Part shown: positions 26,622 to 35,228 of the stretch, piece by piece
Layout: the number at the start of each line of letters is the position of its first letter
Position numbering within the stretch: the first letter of the stretch is position 1
Assembly (NCBI GenBank): GCA_963702595.1
Contig: CAVPDC010000024.1
Span: forward strand, 15,831-79,830
From: JALORV01 sp963702595
GTDB taxonomy: Bacteria > Pseudomonadota > Gammaproteobacteria > Burkholderiales > Burkholderiaceae_F
Direction: 5' to 3'
Length of the DNA: 64,000 nt
Notes under the pieces: model-generated
Databases searched by the model: none
The model's input: the letters and a program-made list of their open reading frames with translations, nothing else
What the model was told of the DNA's origin: nothing
Position numbers and translations under genes: made by a program

Positions 26622-28519
26622 TGAACGTTCCGAAGGACGGCCGAACCCGGACCGAGGGCGCGGCACGCGCCGCTCGCCCTGTGCGGATCTCTGCCGTCAA
26701 CGACTTCGTCGTCAAGTTTGCCAACGTCAATGGCTCCGGATCGGCCTCGGCCAACGAGCTGTTCGCCCGGAGCATCCTGCGCATGGGTGTTCCGGTGTCG
26801 CCGCGCAACATCTTTCCCTCGAATATCCAGGGCTTGCCGACCTGGTACGAAGTTCGAGTCACCGAACAGGGGCATCTCGGGCGGCGCGGTGGGGTCGACC
26901 TGATGGTGGCGATGAACCCGCAGACCTGGGACCGCGACCTCAAGGAAATCGAACCCGGCGGCTACCTGCTGTACGACTCGACCCGCCCGACGCCGCCGAG
27001 CCGCCTGAGGGACGACATCTACATACTGCCGGTGCCGCTCACCGAGATCGCCGCAGCGAAGTTCGCCGATCCCAAGGAACGCCAGCTGCTGAAGAACATC
27101 ATGTACGTTGGCGTGCTGGCGGCCACACTCGGCATCGAGCCTGAGGTCATCGCCCAACTGCTCGGCGAGCAGTACAAGGGCAAGGACCGGCTGGTCAAGC
27201 CCAACCTCGAAGCGTTCATGACGGGCCTGCACTACGGCCGCGAGCACCTCGAAGACGCGACTCAACTGCGGATTGTGCGCAGCGACAAGGTCGGCGACCG
27301 GATCTTCGTCGAAGGCAATGCGGCGACTGCGCTTGGCTGCGTCTACGGGGGCGCCACCGTCTGCGCCTGGTATCCGATCACGCCATCGACCTCGGTGGCC
27401 GAGGCGTTCCAGAAGTACTGCGCCAAGTTTCGCGTCGACGCTGCCACCGGACGCAACAAGTACGCGGTGGTGCAGGCCGAGGACGAGCTGGCGTCCATCG
27501 GCATGGTGATCGGCGCCGGCTGGAACGGCGCGCGGGCGTTCACGGCCACCTCGGGCCCCGGCGTGTCTCTGATGACCGAGTTCATCGGCCTCGCGTACTT
27601 CGCCGAAGTGCCGGCGGTGATCATCAACGTGCAGCGCGGCGGACCGTCGACCGGAATGCCGACGCGCACGCAGCAGTCGGACCTGCTCGCCTGTGCCTAC
27701 GCCTCGCATGGCGATACCAAGCATGTACTGCTCTTTCCCGAGGACCCGCACGAGTGCTTCGAGTTCTCCGCCGCCGCTCTCGACCTGGCCGAGCGCCTGC
27801 AGACGCCGGTGTTCCTGATGACGGACCTCGACATCGGCATGAACCATCGGCTGTGCCGGCCGTTCAAGTGGGACGACACCCGGCGCTACGACCGCGGCAA
27901 GGTGATGGACACCGCCACGCTCGAATCCGGTGCCGACTTCGGCCGCTACCTCGACGTCGACGGTGACGGCATTCCCTACCGGACACTGCCGGGCTCGCAT
28001 GCGACACGCGGCGCGTACTTCACGCGCGGCTCGACCAAGGACGCTTACGCGCGCTATTCCGAGGTCGGCTCCGACTACATCTACAACATGGAGCGGCTGC
28101 TGCGGAAGTTCGACACCGCCAGAGCACTGGTGCCGCAGCCGATCATCGGGCGCGCGCAAGGCAAGGCCGCCGCCGGCGTCATCTACTACGGCTCCACCAG
28201 CCCGGCGATGGCCGAAGCGCTCGCCCTGCTGCGCGCACAGGACGTCCAACTGGACCACCTGCGCGTGCGCGCCTTTCCGTTTCCGGACTCCGTCCAGGAC
28301 TTCATCGCCCGCCACGAGACCGTGTTCGTCGTCGAGCAGAACCGCGATGCACAGTTGCGCACGCTGCTGGTCAACGAACTCGGGATCGACCCCGCCCGGC
28401 TCGTGCCCGTCCTGCACTACGACGGCACGCCGATCACCGCGCGCTTCATCGTCAACGCTGTCGCGGAACGCGTGCAGGCGCGCAACGTGCGTGCACTCAA
28501 GCCCGGCAAGGCGGCCTGA
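26621..28519 (+). CDS. korA: 2-oxoacid:acceptor oxidoreductase, fused gamma-alpha subunit
   Basis: A 632-residue subunit. The gamma domain occupies about residues 25-210 (FANVNGSGSASANELFARSI). The alpha domain follows with YPITPSTSVAEAF, the substrate-site motif RGGPSTGMPTRTQQSDLL and a C-terminal transketolase-like part (VIYYGSTSPAMAEAL). The motif and fused order are those of KorA, the 2-oxoglutarate type, rather than one-chain pyruvate NifJ. With KorB it forms succinyl-CoA and CO2 from 2-oxoglutarate. Start and upstream stop overlap in TGATG. Confidence 0.92.
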   Translation: MNVPKDGRTRTEGAARAARPVRISAVNDFVVKFANVNGSGSASANELFARSILRMGVPVSPRNIFPSNIQGLPTWYEVRVTEQGHLGRRGGVDLMVAMNPQTWDRDLKEIEPGGYLLYDSTRPTPPSRLRDDIYILPVPLTEIAAAKFADPKERQLLKNIMYVGVLAATLGIEPEVIAQLLGEQYKGKDRLVKPNLEAFMTGLHYGREHLEDATQLRIVRSDKVGDRIFVEGNAATALGCVYGGATVCAWYPITPSTSVAEAFQKYCAKFRVDAATGRNKYAVVQAEDELASIGMVIGAGWNGARAFTATSGPGVSLMTEFIGLAYFAEVPAVIINVQRGGPSTGMPTRTQQSDLLACAYASHGDTKHVLLFPEDPHECFEFSAAALDLAERLQTPVFLMTDLDIGMNHRLCRPFKWDDTRRYDRGKVMDTATLESGADFGRYLDVDGDGIPYRTLPGSHATRGAYFTRGSTKDAYARYSEVGSDYIYNMERLLRKFDTARALVPQPIIGRAQGKAAAGVIYYGSTSPAMAEALALLRAQDVQLDHLRVRAFPFPDSVQDFIARHETVFVVEQNRDAQLRTLLVNELGIDPARLVPVLHYDGTPITARFIVNAVAERVQARNVRALKPGKAA

Positions 28520-28529
28520 GGGGACCAAA

Positions 28530-29585
28530 ATGACGTATCTCGCCAAGCCGCGCTTGCACCACCCCGCATTGCCGACCAATGCGCTCGGTCACACACGGCG
28601 CGACTACGAAGGCAAGATCTCTACGCTGTGTGCCGGGTGCGGCCACGACTCGATCTCGGCGGCGATCATCCAGGCGTGCTGGGAACTGTCGATCGAACCG
28701 CACCGCGTGGCCAAGCTGTCGGGCATCGGCTGTTCCTCGAAGACGCCGGACTACTTCCTGGGCATCTCGCATGGCTTCAACTCGGTCCACGGCCGCATGC
28801 CCTCGGTCATGACCGGTGCGAATCTTGCCAACCGGGACCTCATCTACCTGGGCGTATCGGGCGATGGTGATTCGGCGTCGATCGGCCTCGGCCAGTTTGC
28901 GCACCTGATCCGGCGCGGCGTCAACATGACCTATATCTGCGAGAACAACGGGGTCTACGGGCTGACCAAGGGCCAGTTCTCGGCCACCGCCGACCGTGGC
29001 TCCAAATCCAAGCGCGGGGCGGTCAACCGTGACGCTGCGATCGACATGGTGTCGCTGGCGCTGCAACTCGGCATCACCTATGTCGCGCGCAGCTTCTCAG
29101 GCGACAAGGACCAGCTCGTGCCGCTGATCAAGGGCGCGCTCAGCCACCGCGGTGCCGCGCTGCTCGACGTCATCAGCCCATGCGTGGCATTCAACAACCA
29201 CGCCGGCAGCACCAAGAGCTACGACTACGTGCGCGAGCACAACGACGCCGTCAACCGTCTCGACTTCATGCCGCGGCGCGAAGGCATCGTGGCCTCGTAC
29301 GAGCCGGGCGAGGTCATCGAGATCACGCAGCACGACGGCAGCCGGTTGCGGCTGCGCAAGCTCACGGACGGCTTCGATCCGGGTGACGCGCTGGCGGCGA
29401 TCAGCCACATCCACCAGCACCACGCGCGCGGCGAGATCGTCACGGGCCTGCTGTACGTCGATCCGTCGGCCGACGACCTGCACGAGCACCTGAACACGGT
29501 GCCCACCCCATTGAACCGGCTGACGGAGACCGACCTCTGTCCGGGGTCTGCCGCGCTTCAACGGCTGAACGCCGATCTCGCCTGA
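28530..29585 (+). CDS. korB: 2-oxoacid:acceptor oxidoreductase, beta (TPP) subunit
   Basis: A 351-residue thiamine-diphosphate and 4Fe-4S subunit. Cluster cysteines lie in TLCAGCGHD, GIGCSSKTPDY and ISPCVAFN. The TPP motif is GDGDSASIG followed about 25 residues later by ENNGVYGLTKG. Partner of the gamma-alpha subunit, with a 10-base gap. There is no separate delta ferredoxin gene in this cluster; the KorC-like subunit carries the extra clusters instead. Specificity for 2-oxoglutarate is inferred from family. Confidence 0.92.
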   Translation: MTYLAKPRLHHPALPTNALGHTRRDYEGKISTLCAGCGHDSISAAIIQACWELSIEPHRVAKLSGIGCSSKTPDYFLGISHGFNSVHGRMPSVMTGANLANRDLIYLGVSGDGDSASIGLGQFAHLIRRGVNMTYICENNGVYGLTKGQFSATADRGSKSKRGAVNRDAAIDMVSLALQLGITYVARSFSGDKDQLVPLIKGALSHRGAALLDVISPCVAFNNHAGSTKSYDYVREHNDAVNRLDFMPRREGIVASYEPGEVIEITQHDGSRLRLRKLTDGFDPGDALAAISHIHQHHARGEIVTGLLYVDPSADDLHEHLNTVPTPLNRLTETDLCPGSAALQRLNADLA

Positions 29586-29609
29586 GCGCAGTCCACTTCG
29601 CACAATGAC

Positions 29610-29664
29610 GGGCCTGAGGCCCGGCTATCGGTCGCCGGCCGGCAACGGCGCGCGTGCCGTTGCC
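29610..29664 (+). other. Two stem-loops separating the kor clusters
   Basis: The 204-base gap between korB and nfnA contains a 6-bp stem with a 3-base loop (CGGGCC at 29609-29614, GGCCCG at 29618-29623) and a perfect 9-bp stem with a 6-base loop (GGCAACGGC at 29641-29649, GCCGTTGCC at 29656-29664). Neither has a T run after it. They could attenuate read-through from the first cluster into the second or mark a processing site. Confidence 0.35.
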
Positions 29665-29789
29665 CCAGATCAATGCCTCTGTCGCATTCAGGGCCGATGC
29701 TCTTGCCTACGTGAGGCTTTCCGCCTCATCGCCCGCGGCAACCTCGCGCAGACGAGGGCGCGGGATCACGCAGCGCACGGGAGAGCACC

Positions 29790-30737
29790 ATGGCGCAGGC
29801 GAATGGCGCACAGGGATTCGAGATACTTGCGCGTGAGGACTACTCGGACGTCACCTACATGCTGGAGGTGGCCCACCCGATGATGGCGAAGGCCGCCAAG
29901 CCCGGCCAGTTTGTCATCGTCATGGAGCATGAGCACGGCGAGCGCATCCCGCTCACCATCGCCGACTTCGACCGCGAGCGCGGCACGATCACGCTGGTTA
30001 TCCAGGCCGTCGGCAAGACCACCAAGGAGATGCAGGCCAGCTGCAAGGTCGGCACGCGGCTCTTCGCGATGGTCGGTCCGATGGGCATTCCGAGCCACAT
30101 CGGTACCGCCAAGAAAGTGATCTGTGTCGGTGGTGGTCTCGGCGTCGCACCGGTTTACCCGCAGGCGCGCGCCTACAAGGAAAGTGGCGCCTACGTCATC
30201 GGCGTGGTCGGCTTCCGCAACAAGGACCTGATGTTCTGGCAGGACAAGTTCGCAGCGGTCTGCGACGAACTGATCGTCTGCACCGACGACGGTTCCGCCG
30301 GCATCAAGGGCCTCGTCACCGAAGGGATCAAGCAGGCCGTCGCCAGGCACTCTGATATCGACGAAGTCGTGGCGATCGGACCGCCGATCATGATGAAGGG
30401 CTGCTCAGAGGCCACACGGGTGCACGGTATCAAGACGATGGTGAGCCTGAACCCCGTGATGGTCGACGGTACTGGCATGTGCGGCGGCTGCCGAGTCAAG
30501 GTTGGCGATCAGGTCAAGTTCGCGTGCGTCGACGGTCCCGACTTCGATGGCCACCAGGTCGACTTCGACGACCTGATGTCGCGGCTGGTGCGCTACAAGC
30601 GCGCGGAGCACGACGCCATGGATCGCTGGCAGGAGTCGTGCAGGATCCGCGCCGACAAGGTGGTAGACCTCAAAACTGCGGTTCTCGGCGCCGACGCGGA
30701 AGTGCCGATCGACGTCCAGCCCAGCACCGACGGCTGA
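29790..30737 (+). CDS. nfnA: NfnA/SudB-like FAD-NAD(P) reductase subunit with 2Fe-2S motif
   Basis: A 315-residue ferredoxin-NADP reductase-like subunit. The FAD-binding barrel covers about residues 10-105 (GERIPLTIADFD), the nucleotide-binding domain begins at VICVGGGLGVAPVYPQ, and a cysteine cluster near residue 230 (GTGMCGGCRVKVG, then KFACVDGPDFDG) fits the 2Fe-2S site of the dihydroorotate-dehydrogenase/NfnA family. The next gene is the matching GltD-like large subunit, so the pair resembles NADH-dependent ferredoxin:NADP oxidoreductase or sulfide dehydrogenase SudAB. A role in moving electrons between the second kor complex and pyridine nucleotides is inferred. Confidence 0.85.
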   Translation: MAQANGAQGFEILAREDYSDVTYMLEVAHPMMAKAAKPGQFVIVMEHEHGERIPLTIADFDRERGTITLVIQAVGKTTKEMQASCKVGTRLFAMVGPMGIPSHIGTAKKVICVGGGLGVAPVYPQARAYKESGAYVIGVVGFRNKDLMFWQDKFAAVCDELIVCTDDGSAGIKGLVTEGIKQAVARHSDIDEVVAIGPPIMMKGCSEATRVHGIKTMVSLNPVMVDGTGMCGGCRVKVGDQVKFACVDGPDFDGHQVDFDDLMSRLVRYKRAEHDAMDRWQESCRIRADKVVDLKTAVLGADAEVPIDVQPSTDG

Positions 30738-30753
30738 CCGAGGAGCCGAACCT

Positions 30754-32258
30754 ATGGCGACCGCCAAGAAGAAAACGATCCGCACGATTCCGCAGGAGCG
30801 GACACCGATGCCGGAGCAGGACCCGCAGGTGCGGGCCCGCAACTTCGAGGAGGTGGCCTGCGGCTACCGGCTCGAGGACGCGCTGCGTGAGGCCGAGCGC
30901 TGCCTGCACTGCCCCGATGAGCCGTGCGTTCGCGGCTGCCCGGTCAGCATCGACATTCCGGCGTTCATCAAGAAGATCAGCGAGAAGCACTATCACGGCG
31001 CCTACGAGATCATCACCGACACTAACCTGCTGCCTTCCGTCTGCGGCCGCGTCTGCCCGCAGGAAAACCAGTGCGAAGGCGTGTGCACGGTCGGCGAGAC
31101 ACTCGAACCCGTGGCCATTGGCCGGCTCGAACGCTTCGTCGGCGACATGGCCATCGCAGAAGGATGGGAGAACGTTCCCTACATCGAGCCTTCAGGGTAC
31201 AGGGTGGGCATCGTCGGCGCCGGGCCGGCCGGAATGGCGTGCGCCGCTGACATGGCCAAGGCCGGCTGCGAGGTCATCGTCTACGAAGCGTTCCACACAC
31301 CGGGTGGCGTGCTGAAGTACGGCATCCCGGACTTCCGCCTTCCCAACGACGTCATCGATGCCGAGATCCAGAAGCTGCGCAACCTCGGCGTGCGTTTCGA
31401 GTGCAACACGCTGGTCGGCCGGCTCTTCACGATCGAGCAGATGGTGACCGAGATGGGCTTCCATGCCGTGTTCATTGGTACGGGGGCGGGTTATCCGAGT
31501 TTCATGGGCATACCCGGCGAGTCGCTCAATGGCGTGCTGTCCGCCAATGAATTGCTCACACGCTGCAATCTGATGCGTGCGCGAGACTTCCCCAACTTCG
31601 ATACGCCGCTGCAGCCGGGCAAGCACGTCGCCGTCATCGGTGCGGGCAACACGGCGATGGACGCGCTGCGCGTGTCGCTGCGCCTGGGCGCCGAGTCGGT
31701 CCACTGCATCTACCGCCGCTCGAAGAAGGAAGCACCGGCACGCGTCGAGGAGATCCACCACGCGGAGCAGGAGGGAGTCGACTTCAACTGGCTGACCGCC
31801 CGGTCGAGATCCTGGGCGACAAGAGCAACAACGTGCGAGCGCTGCGCTGCGTGAAAATGGAACTCGGCGAACCCGACGACTCGGGGCGACGTCGGCCGGT
31901 CGTCGTCCCCGGCAGCGAGTTCGAGTTCGAGGCCGACATGGTCGTGTTCGCCATCGGCACGAATGCCAATCCCATCCTCGGCCAGACCTCAAAACTCAAG
32001 CTCAACAAGTGGGGCTACATCGCCACCGACGACAGCCTCGCCACGTCGATGTCCGGCGTCTGGGCCGGCGGCGACATCGTCACGGGCGCGGCCACGGTCA
32101 TCCAGGCGATGGGCGCGGGCCGCAGGGCTGCTCGCGCGATGAAGGCCTACCTCGGCCTGCGCGACAGCGATGCCGTCTACGACACCGGGGCCGGCGGATC
32201 GCTCTTCGGCATTCCGCGCGAAGAGCACGGCTTTGCGCAGATCCGCGTCGCCCGCTAG
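30754..32258 (+). pseudogene. nfnB: NfnB/GltD-like NADPH oxidoreductase large subunit, frameshifted
   Basis: Encodes a 501-residue-equivalent GltD-family flavoprotein. N-terminal 4Fe-4S cysteines (CLHCPDEPCVRGCP, CGRVCPQENQCEGVC), an FAD motif VGAGPAGMACAADMAKAGCE and an NADPH motif VIGAGNTAMDALR are present. The frame breaks near base 31800: after FNWLTA the original phase runs to a stop at 31854, while the phase one base back continues the family sequence (EILGDKSNNVRALRC, then GGDIVTGAATVIQAM) to 32258. One C missing from the CCC run at about 31799-31801 explains it. Everything else is intact, so this may be a sequencing error rather than a dead gene. Confidence 0.85.
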
Positions 32259-32297
32259 CCGCCGCACGCCACCGGAATTCGAAAGCAAGGAAGAAGC

Positions 32298-34190
32298 ATG
32301 AGCGCAGTCCTCGAACGCCCGTCGGCCACGGGCAAGGCCGGCACCAAGCCGGCGGTGAAGTTGCCCGAGCACATCGTTGAGGTTATCAGCGACTCGGGCG
32401 AAGGCGCCCAGCGCTGTGGCCAGGCATTCGCCTCGATTGCCGCTCGCAGCGGCAACGGCATCTGGACCGTGGAGATCATTCCCGCCGAGATCCAGCCGCC
32501 GGCGCGCAGCGTGGCCGGTGCCAGCGGCATCCGCATCCGCGTGGGCTCCAAGCATGTCAACAACGGCGGCGACGAGACCGACCTCGTCGTTGCTTTCAAC
32601 GAGCAGGTGTTGCTGGGACGGGTGCGCGCCGGCGAGCTCAAGCAGGGCGCGACGATCCTGCTGGAGAACATCTGGGCCGAACACCGTGACCCGGCCGTCG
32701 TGAAGTCCTACACCGACGCGGTGAAGGCACTGAAGGAGTCCGGGTTCCGCGTCATTGACCTGCCGCTCGAGAAGGAGTGCCGCTCCCTGATGAGCGACCC
32801 GCGCCGCGGCAAAAACATGTTCGTGCTCGGAGTGCTGGCGAGCATCTACAGCCTCGACCTGCAGCTGGCGCGCGACCAGATTGCGCTGACCTTCGGCAAG
32901 AAGGACCAGAAGGTCATCGACTCCAATGTCAAGCTGATGGAAGCCGGCTTCGCCTGGGGCGAAGCCAACCTCGACTTCAAGTACGAAATACCGGCCGAGA
33001 AGTCCAACGTGCCGCAGATCGTTGTCAACGGCAACACGGCGATCGCGCTCGGTGTCATCGCCTCGGGAATGGACATCTGTGCGATGTATCCGATCACGCC
33101 AGCCACGTCGGCCTCGCATTACCTGTCGGAGTGCTTCGAGAAGGTGGGCGGCATCGTGCACCAGGCCGAGGACGAAATTGCCGCCTGCGCCTTCGCGATC
33201 GGCGCCTCCTACGCTGGCCGCTGCGCGGTGACCATCACGTCCGGGCCGGGCTACTCACTGAAGCAGGAAGGCATCGGGCTGGCGGTGATGGCGGAGATCC
33301 CGCTGGTCGTTGTCAACGTGCAGCGCGGCGGGCCCAGCACCGGGCAGCCGACGAAGGTCGAACAAGCTGATCTGCTGACCTCGATCTACGGCAGCCACGG
33401 CGACGCACCCAAGGTGGTGCTCGCAACGACCAGTATCGAGGACTGCTTCTATTCGATGATCACGGCGCGCAAGATCGCCGAGACGTTCGGCATGGTGGTC
33501 GTGGTCCTGACCGACGCCAGCCTTGCGACCGCCCAGCAACCGTTTCCCCGCCCGATGTTCAGCGAGGAGTGGCTGGCACCGCCGATCGACCAGTCGCCTT
33601 TGCCCGAGGGCGCGAAGCCCTATGACTGGGACAAGATCACGGGCATCGCACGGCGGTTCTCGCCTGGGCAGCCGAACGGCATGCATACCGTGACCGGCCT
33701 TGCGCACGACCGTGCGAGCAAGGTGGCATACGACCCGATCATCAACGAGGAAGGTCTGCGCATGCGCAGCCTGAAGCTGGCGACGCTGCAGAAGACGCTG
33801 AAGACGCCGCCGGTGTTCGGCGACCCGGAAGGCGACCTGCTGGTGGTCGGCTGGGGCAGCACGCAGGGCGTCATCGAGGAGGCGGTGCAGCGACTGCGCG
33901 ACGAAGGGCTCAAGGTTTCCGCGCTGCAGATGCGCTTCATCCAGCCAATGCCGTCGGGCATCAAGGACATCCTCAAGCGTTTCAGGAAAGTGATGACGGT
34001 CGAAGGGACGTGGGCCGATCGACCGCACGAAGACGAGATGATCGACGAAGAAAACCGCCGCTACGCGCCGCTGGCGATGATGCTGCGCGCGCGCACTCTC
34101 GTCGACGTCGACTGCTGGACCGAGGCCAAGGGCCAGCCGATCAAGCCGGGACAGGTGGTCCAGGCTCTCCGCGCCAAGCTGGCCGAATAA
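32298..34190 (+). CDS. 2-oxoacid:acceptor oxidoreductase, fused gamma-alpha subunit (second copy)
   Basis: A 630-residue gamma-alpha fusion, the second KorA-type subunit in the window but clearly divergent from the first. Gamma domain about residues 25-210 (EGAQRCGQAFASIAARSG); alpha domain with MYPITPATSASHYLSE, VNVQRGGPSTGQPTKVEQAD and a late domain beginning LLVVGWGSTQGVIEEAV. The motifs again favour the 2-oxoglutarate-type branch over NifJ pyruvate enzymes. It follows nfnAB and precedes its beta subunit by 23 bases. Confidence 0.9.
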   Translation: MSAVLERPSATGKAGTKPAVKLPEHIVEVISDSGEGAQRCGQAFASIAARSGNGIWTVEIIPAEIQPPARSVAGASGIRIRVGSKHVNNGGDETDLVVAFNEQVLLGRVRAGELKQGATILLENIWAEHRDPAVVKSYTDAVKALKESGFRVIDLPLEKECRSLMSDPRRGKNMFVLGVLASIYSLDLQLARDQIALTFGKKDQKVIDSNVKLMEAGFAWGEANLDFKYEIPAEKSNVPQIVVNGNTAIALGVIASGMDICAMYPITPATSASHYLSECFEKVGGIVHQAEDEIAACAFAIGASYAGRCAVTITSGPGYSLKQEGIGLAVMAEIPLVVVNVQRGGPSTGQPTKVEQADLLTSIYGSHGDAPKVVLATTSIEDCFYSMITARKIAETFGMVVVVLTDASLATAQQPFPRPMFSEEWLAPPIDQSPLPEGAKPYDWDKITGIARRFSPGQPNGMHTVTGLAHDRASKVAYDPIINEEGLRMRSLKLATLQKTLKTPPVFGDPEGDLLVVGWGSTQGVIEEAVQRLRDEGLKVSALQMRFIQPMPSGIKDILKRFRKVMTVEGTWADRPHEDEMIDEENRRYAPLAMMLRARTLVDVDCWTEAKGQPIKPGQVVQALRAKLAE

Positions 34191-34213
34191 CTCGCAGCCA
34201 AGGAAACCAGCCG

Positions 34214-35200
34214 ATGGGCTCCGCACTCAGCCAATTCATCATCAAGCTGCACGAAGAACATCGCAGCCTCGAGGACTACCAGGGCGGCATACCGCGGTGG
34301 TGCAGCGGCTGCGGCGACAACGCCATCCTCACCGCGGTCCAGCGCCTGTGCCGCGACGAGAACCTCGCTCCCGAGCGCACGGTGTTCGTGTCCGGGATCG
34401 GCTGCTCGAGCCGCTTCCCGCACTACATGAAGACCTACGGCTTCCACGGCATCCACGGCCGCGCGTTCCCGATCGCCGAGGGCGTGAAGATGGCGCGCCC
34501 GGACCTCGCCGTTTTCGTCAACACGGGCGACGGCGACTGCTGCTCGATCGGAGCCGCGCACTGGATCCACGCGATCCGGTACAACATGAACCTGACCGTG
34601 ATCCTGCACGACAACCAGATCTATGGCCTGACGAAGAAGCAGGCGTCGCCCACCTCGCAGATCGGCACGAAGAGCAACACGACGCCGCGCGGCAGCGTGC
34701 TCGAAGCGATGAACCCGCTGACGGTTACCCTCGGCGTGCAGAACGCCTCGTTCGTCGCACAGGGTGTCGACTGGATGCCCGAGGTGCTGTACGACATCAT
34801 CGCCCGGGCCTACAGGCACCGTGGCTTCTCGTTCGTGCGCATCATCCAGCGCTGCCCTGAGTGGCTGCCTAAGACTTTCGAGGCGTGGGTGCACGACCCG
34901 GGCAAGACGCTGCTGCTCACGCACGCTAACGGCCTCACGCCGAGCGCCGAGACGAGCCGCATTTACAAGAACCAGCGCGAGCACGATCCGCTGGACATCC
35001 ACCGGGCGCGCGAGATCGCGTCGTCCGTGGACCCGATTCCTGTCGGCATTCTTTACCACGACCCCAGCGTTCCTTGCTACGAGGACCTCCGCGGCGCCGG
35101 CGCGCCTCGCACCGCGGAAACGATCCGCGCCGGGCTCGACAGGGAATTCGACAAATTCACGATCTGGCCGGACGAGGCACGCGAACCGCGCGCCGCCTGA
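34214..35200 (+). CDS. 2-oxoacid:acceptor oxidoreductase, beta (TPP) subunit (second copy)
   Basis: A 328-residue TPP/4Fe-4S subunit. Cysteines in PRWCSGCGDN, GIGCSSRFPHYM and QRCPEW supply the cluster. The TPP motif is NTGDGDCCSIGAAHW followed by LHDNQIYGLTKKQASP, with FHGIHGRAFPIAEG between. The start was chosen at MGSALSQF, 23 bases after the alpha gene; a longer frame upstream only overlaps that gene. Forms the catalytic core with the preceding subunit. Confidence 0.92.
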   Translation: MGSALSQFIIKLHEEHRSLEDYQGGIPRWCSGCGDNAILTAVQRLCRDENLAPERTVFVSGIGCSSRFPHYMKTYGFHGIHGRAFPIAEGVKMARPDLAVFVNTGDGDCCSIGAAHWIHAIRYNMNLTVILHDNQIYGLTKKQASPTSQIGTKSNTTPRGSVLEAMNPLTVTLGVQNASFVAQGVDWMPEVLYDIIARAYRHRGFSFVRIIQRCPEWLPKTFEAWVHDPGKTLLLTHANGLTPSAETSRIYKNQREHDPLDIHRAREIASSVDPIPVGILYHDPSVPCYEDLRGAGAPRTAETIRAGLDREFDKFTIWPDEAREPRAA

Positions 35201-35228
35201 GCTGCCCCACTCATCGAGGTTCGCCGCC

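Noticed and set aside
26201..28579. 792-codon open frame antisense to korA
   Set aside because: Mirrors the third-position GC bias of korA; no motif, no ribosome-binding site, and it spans three real genes.
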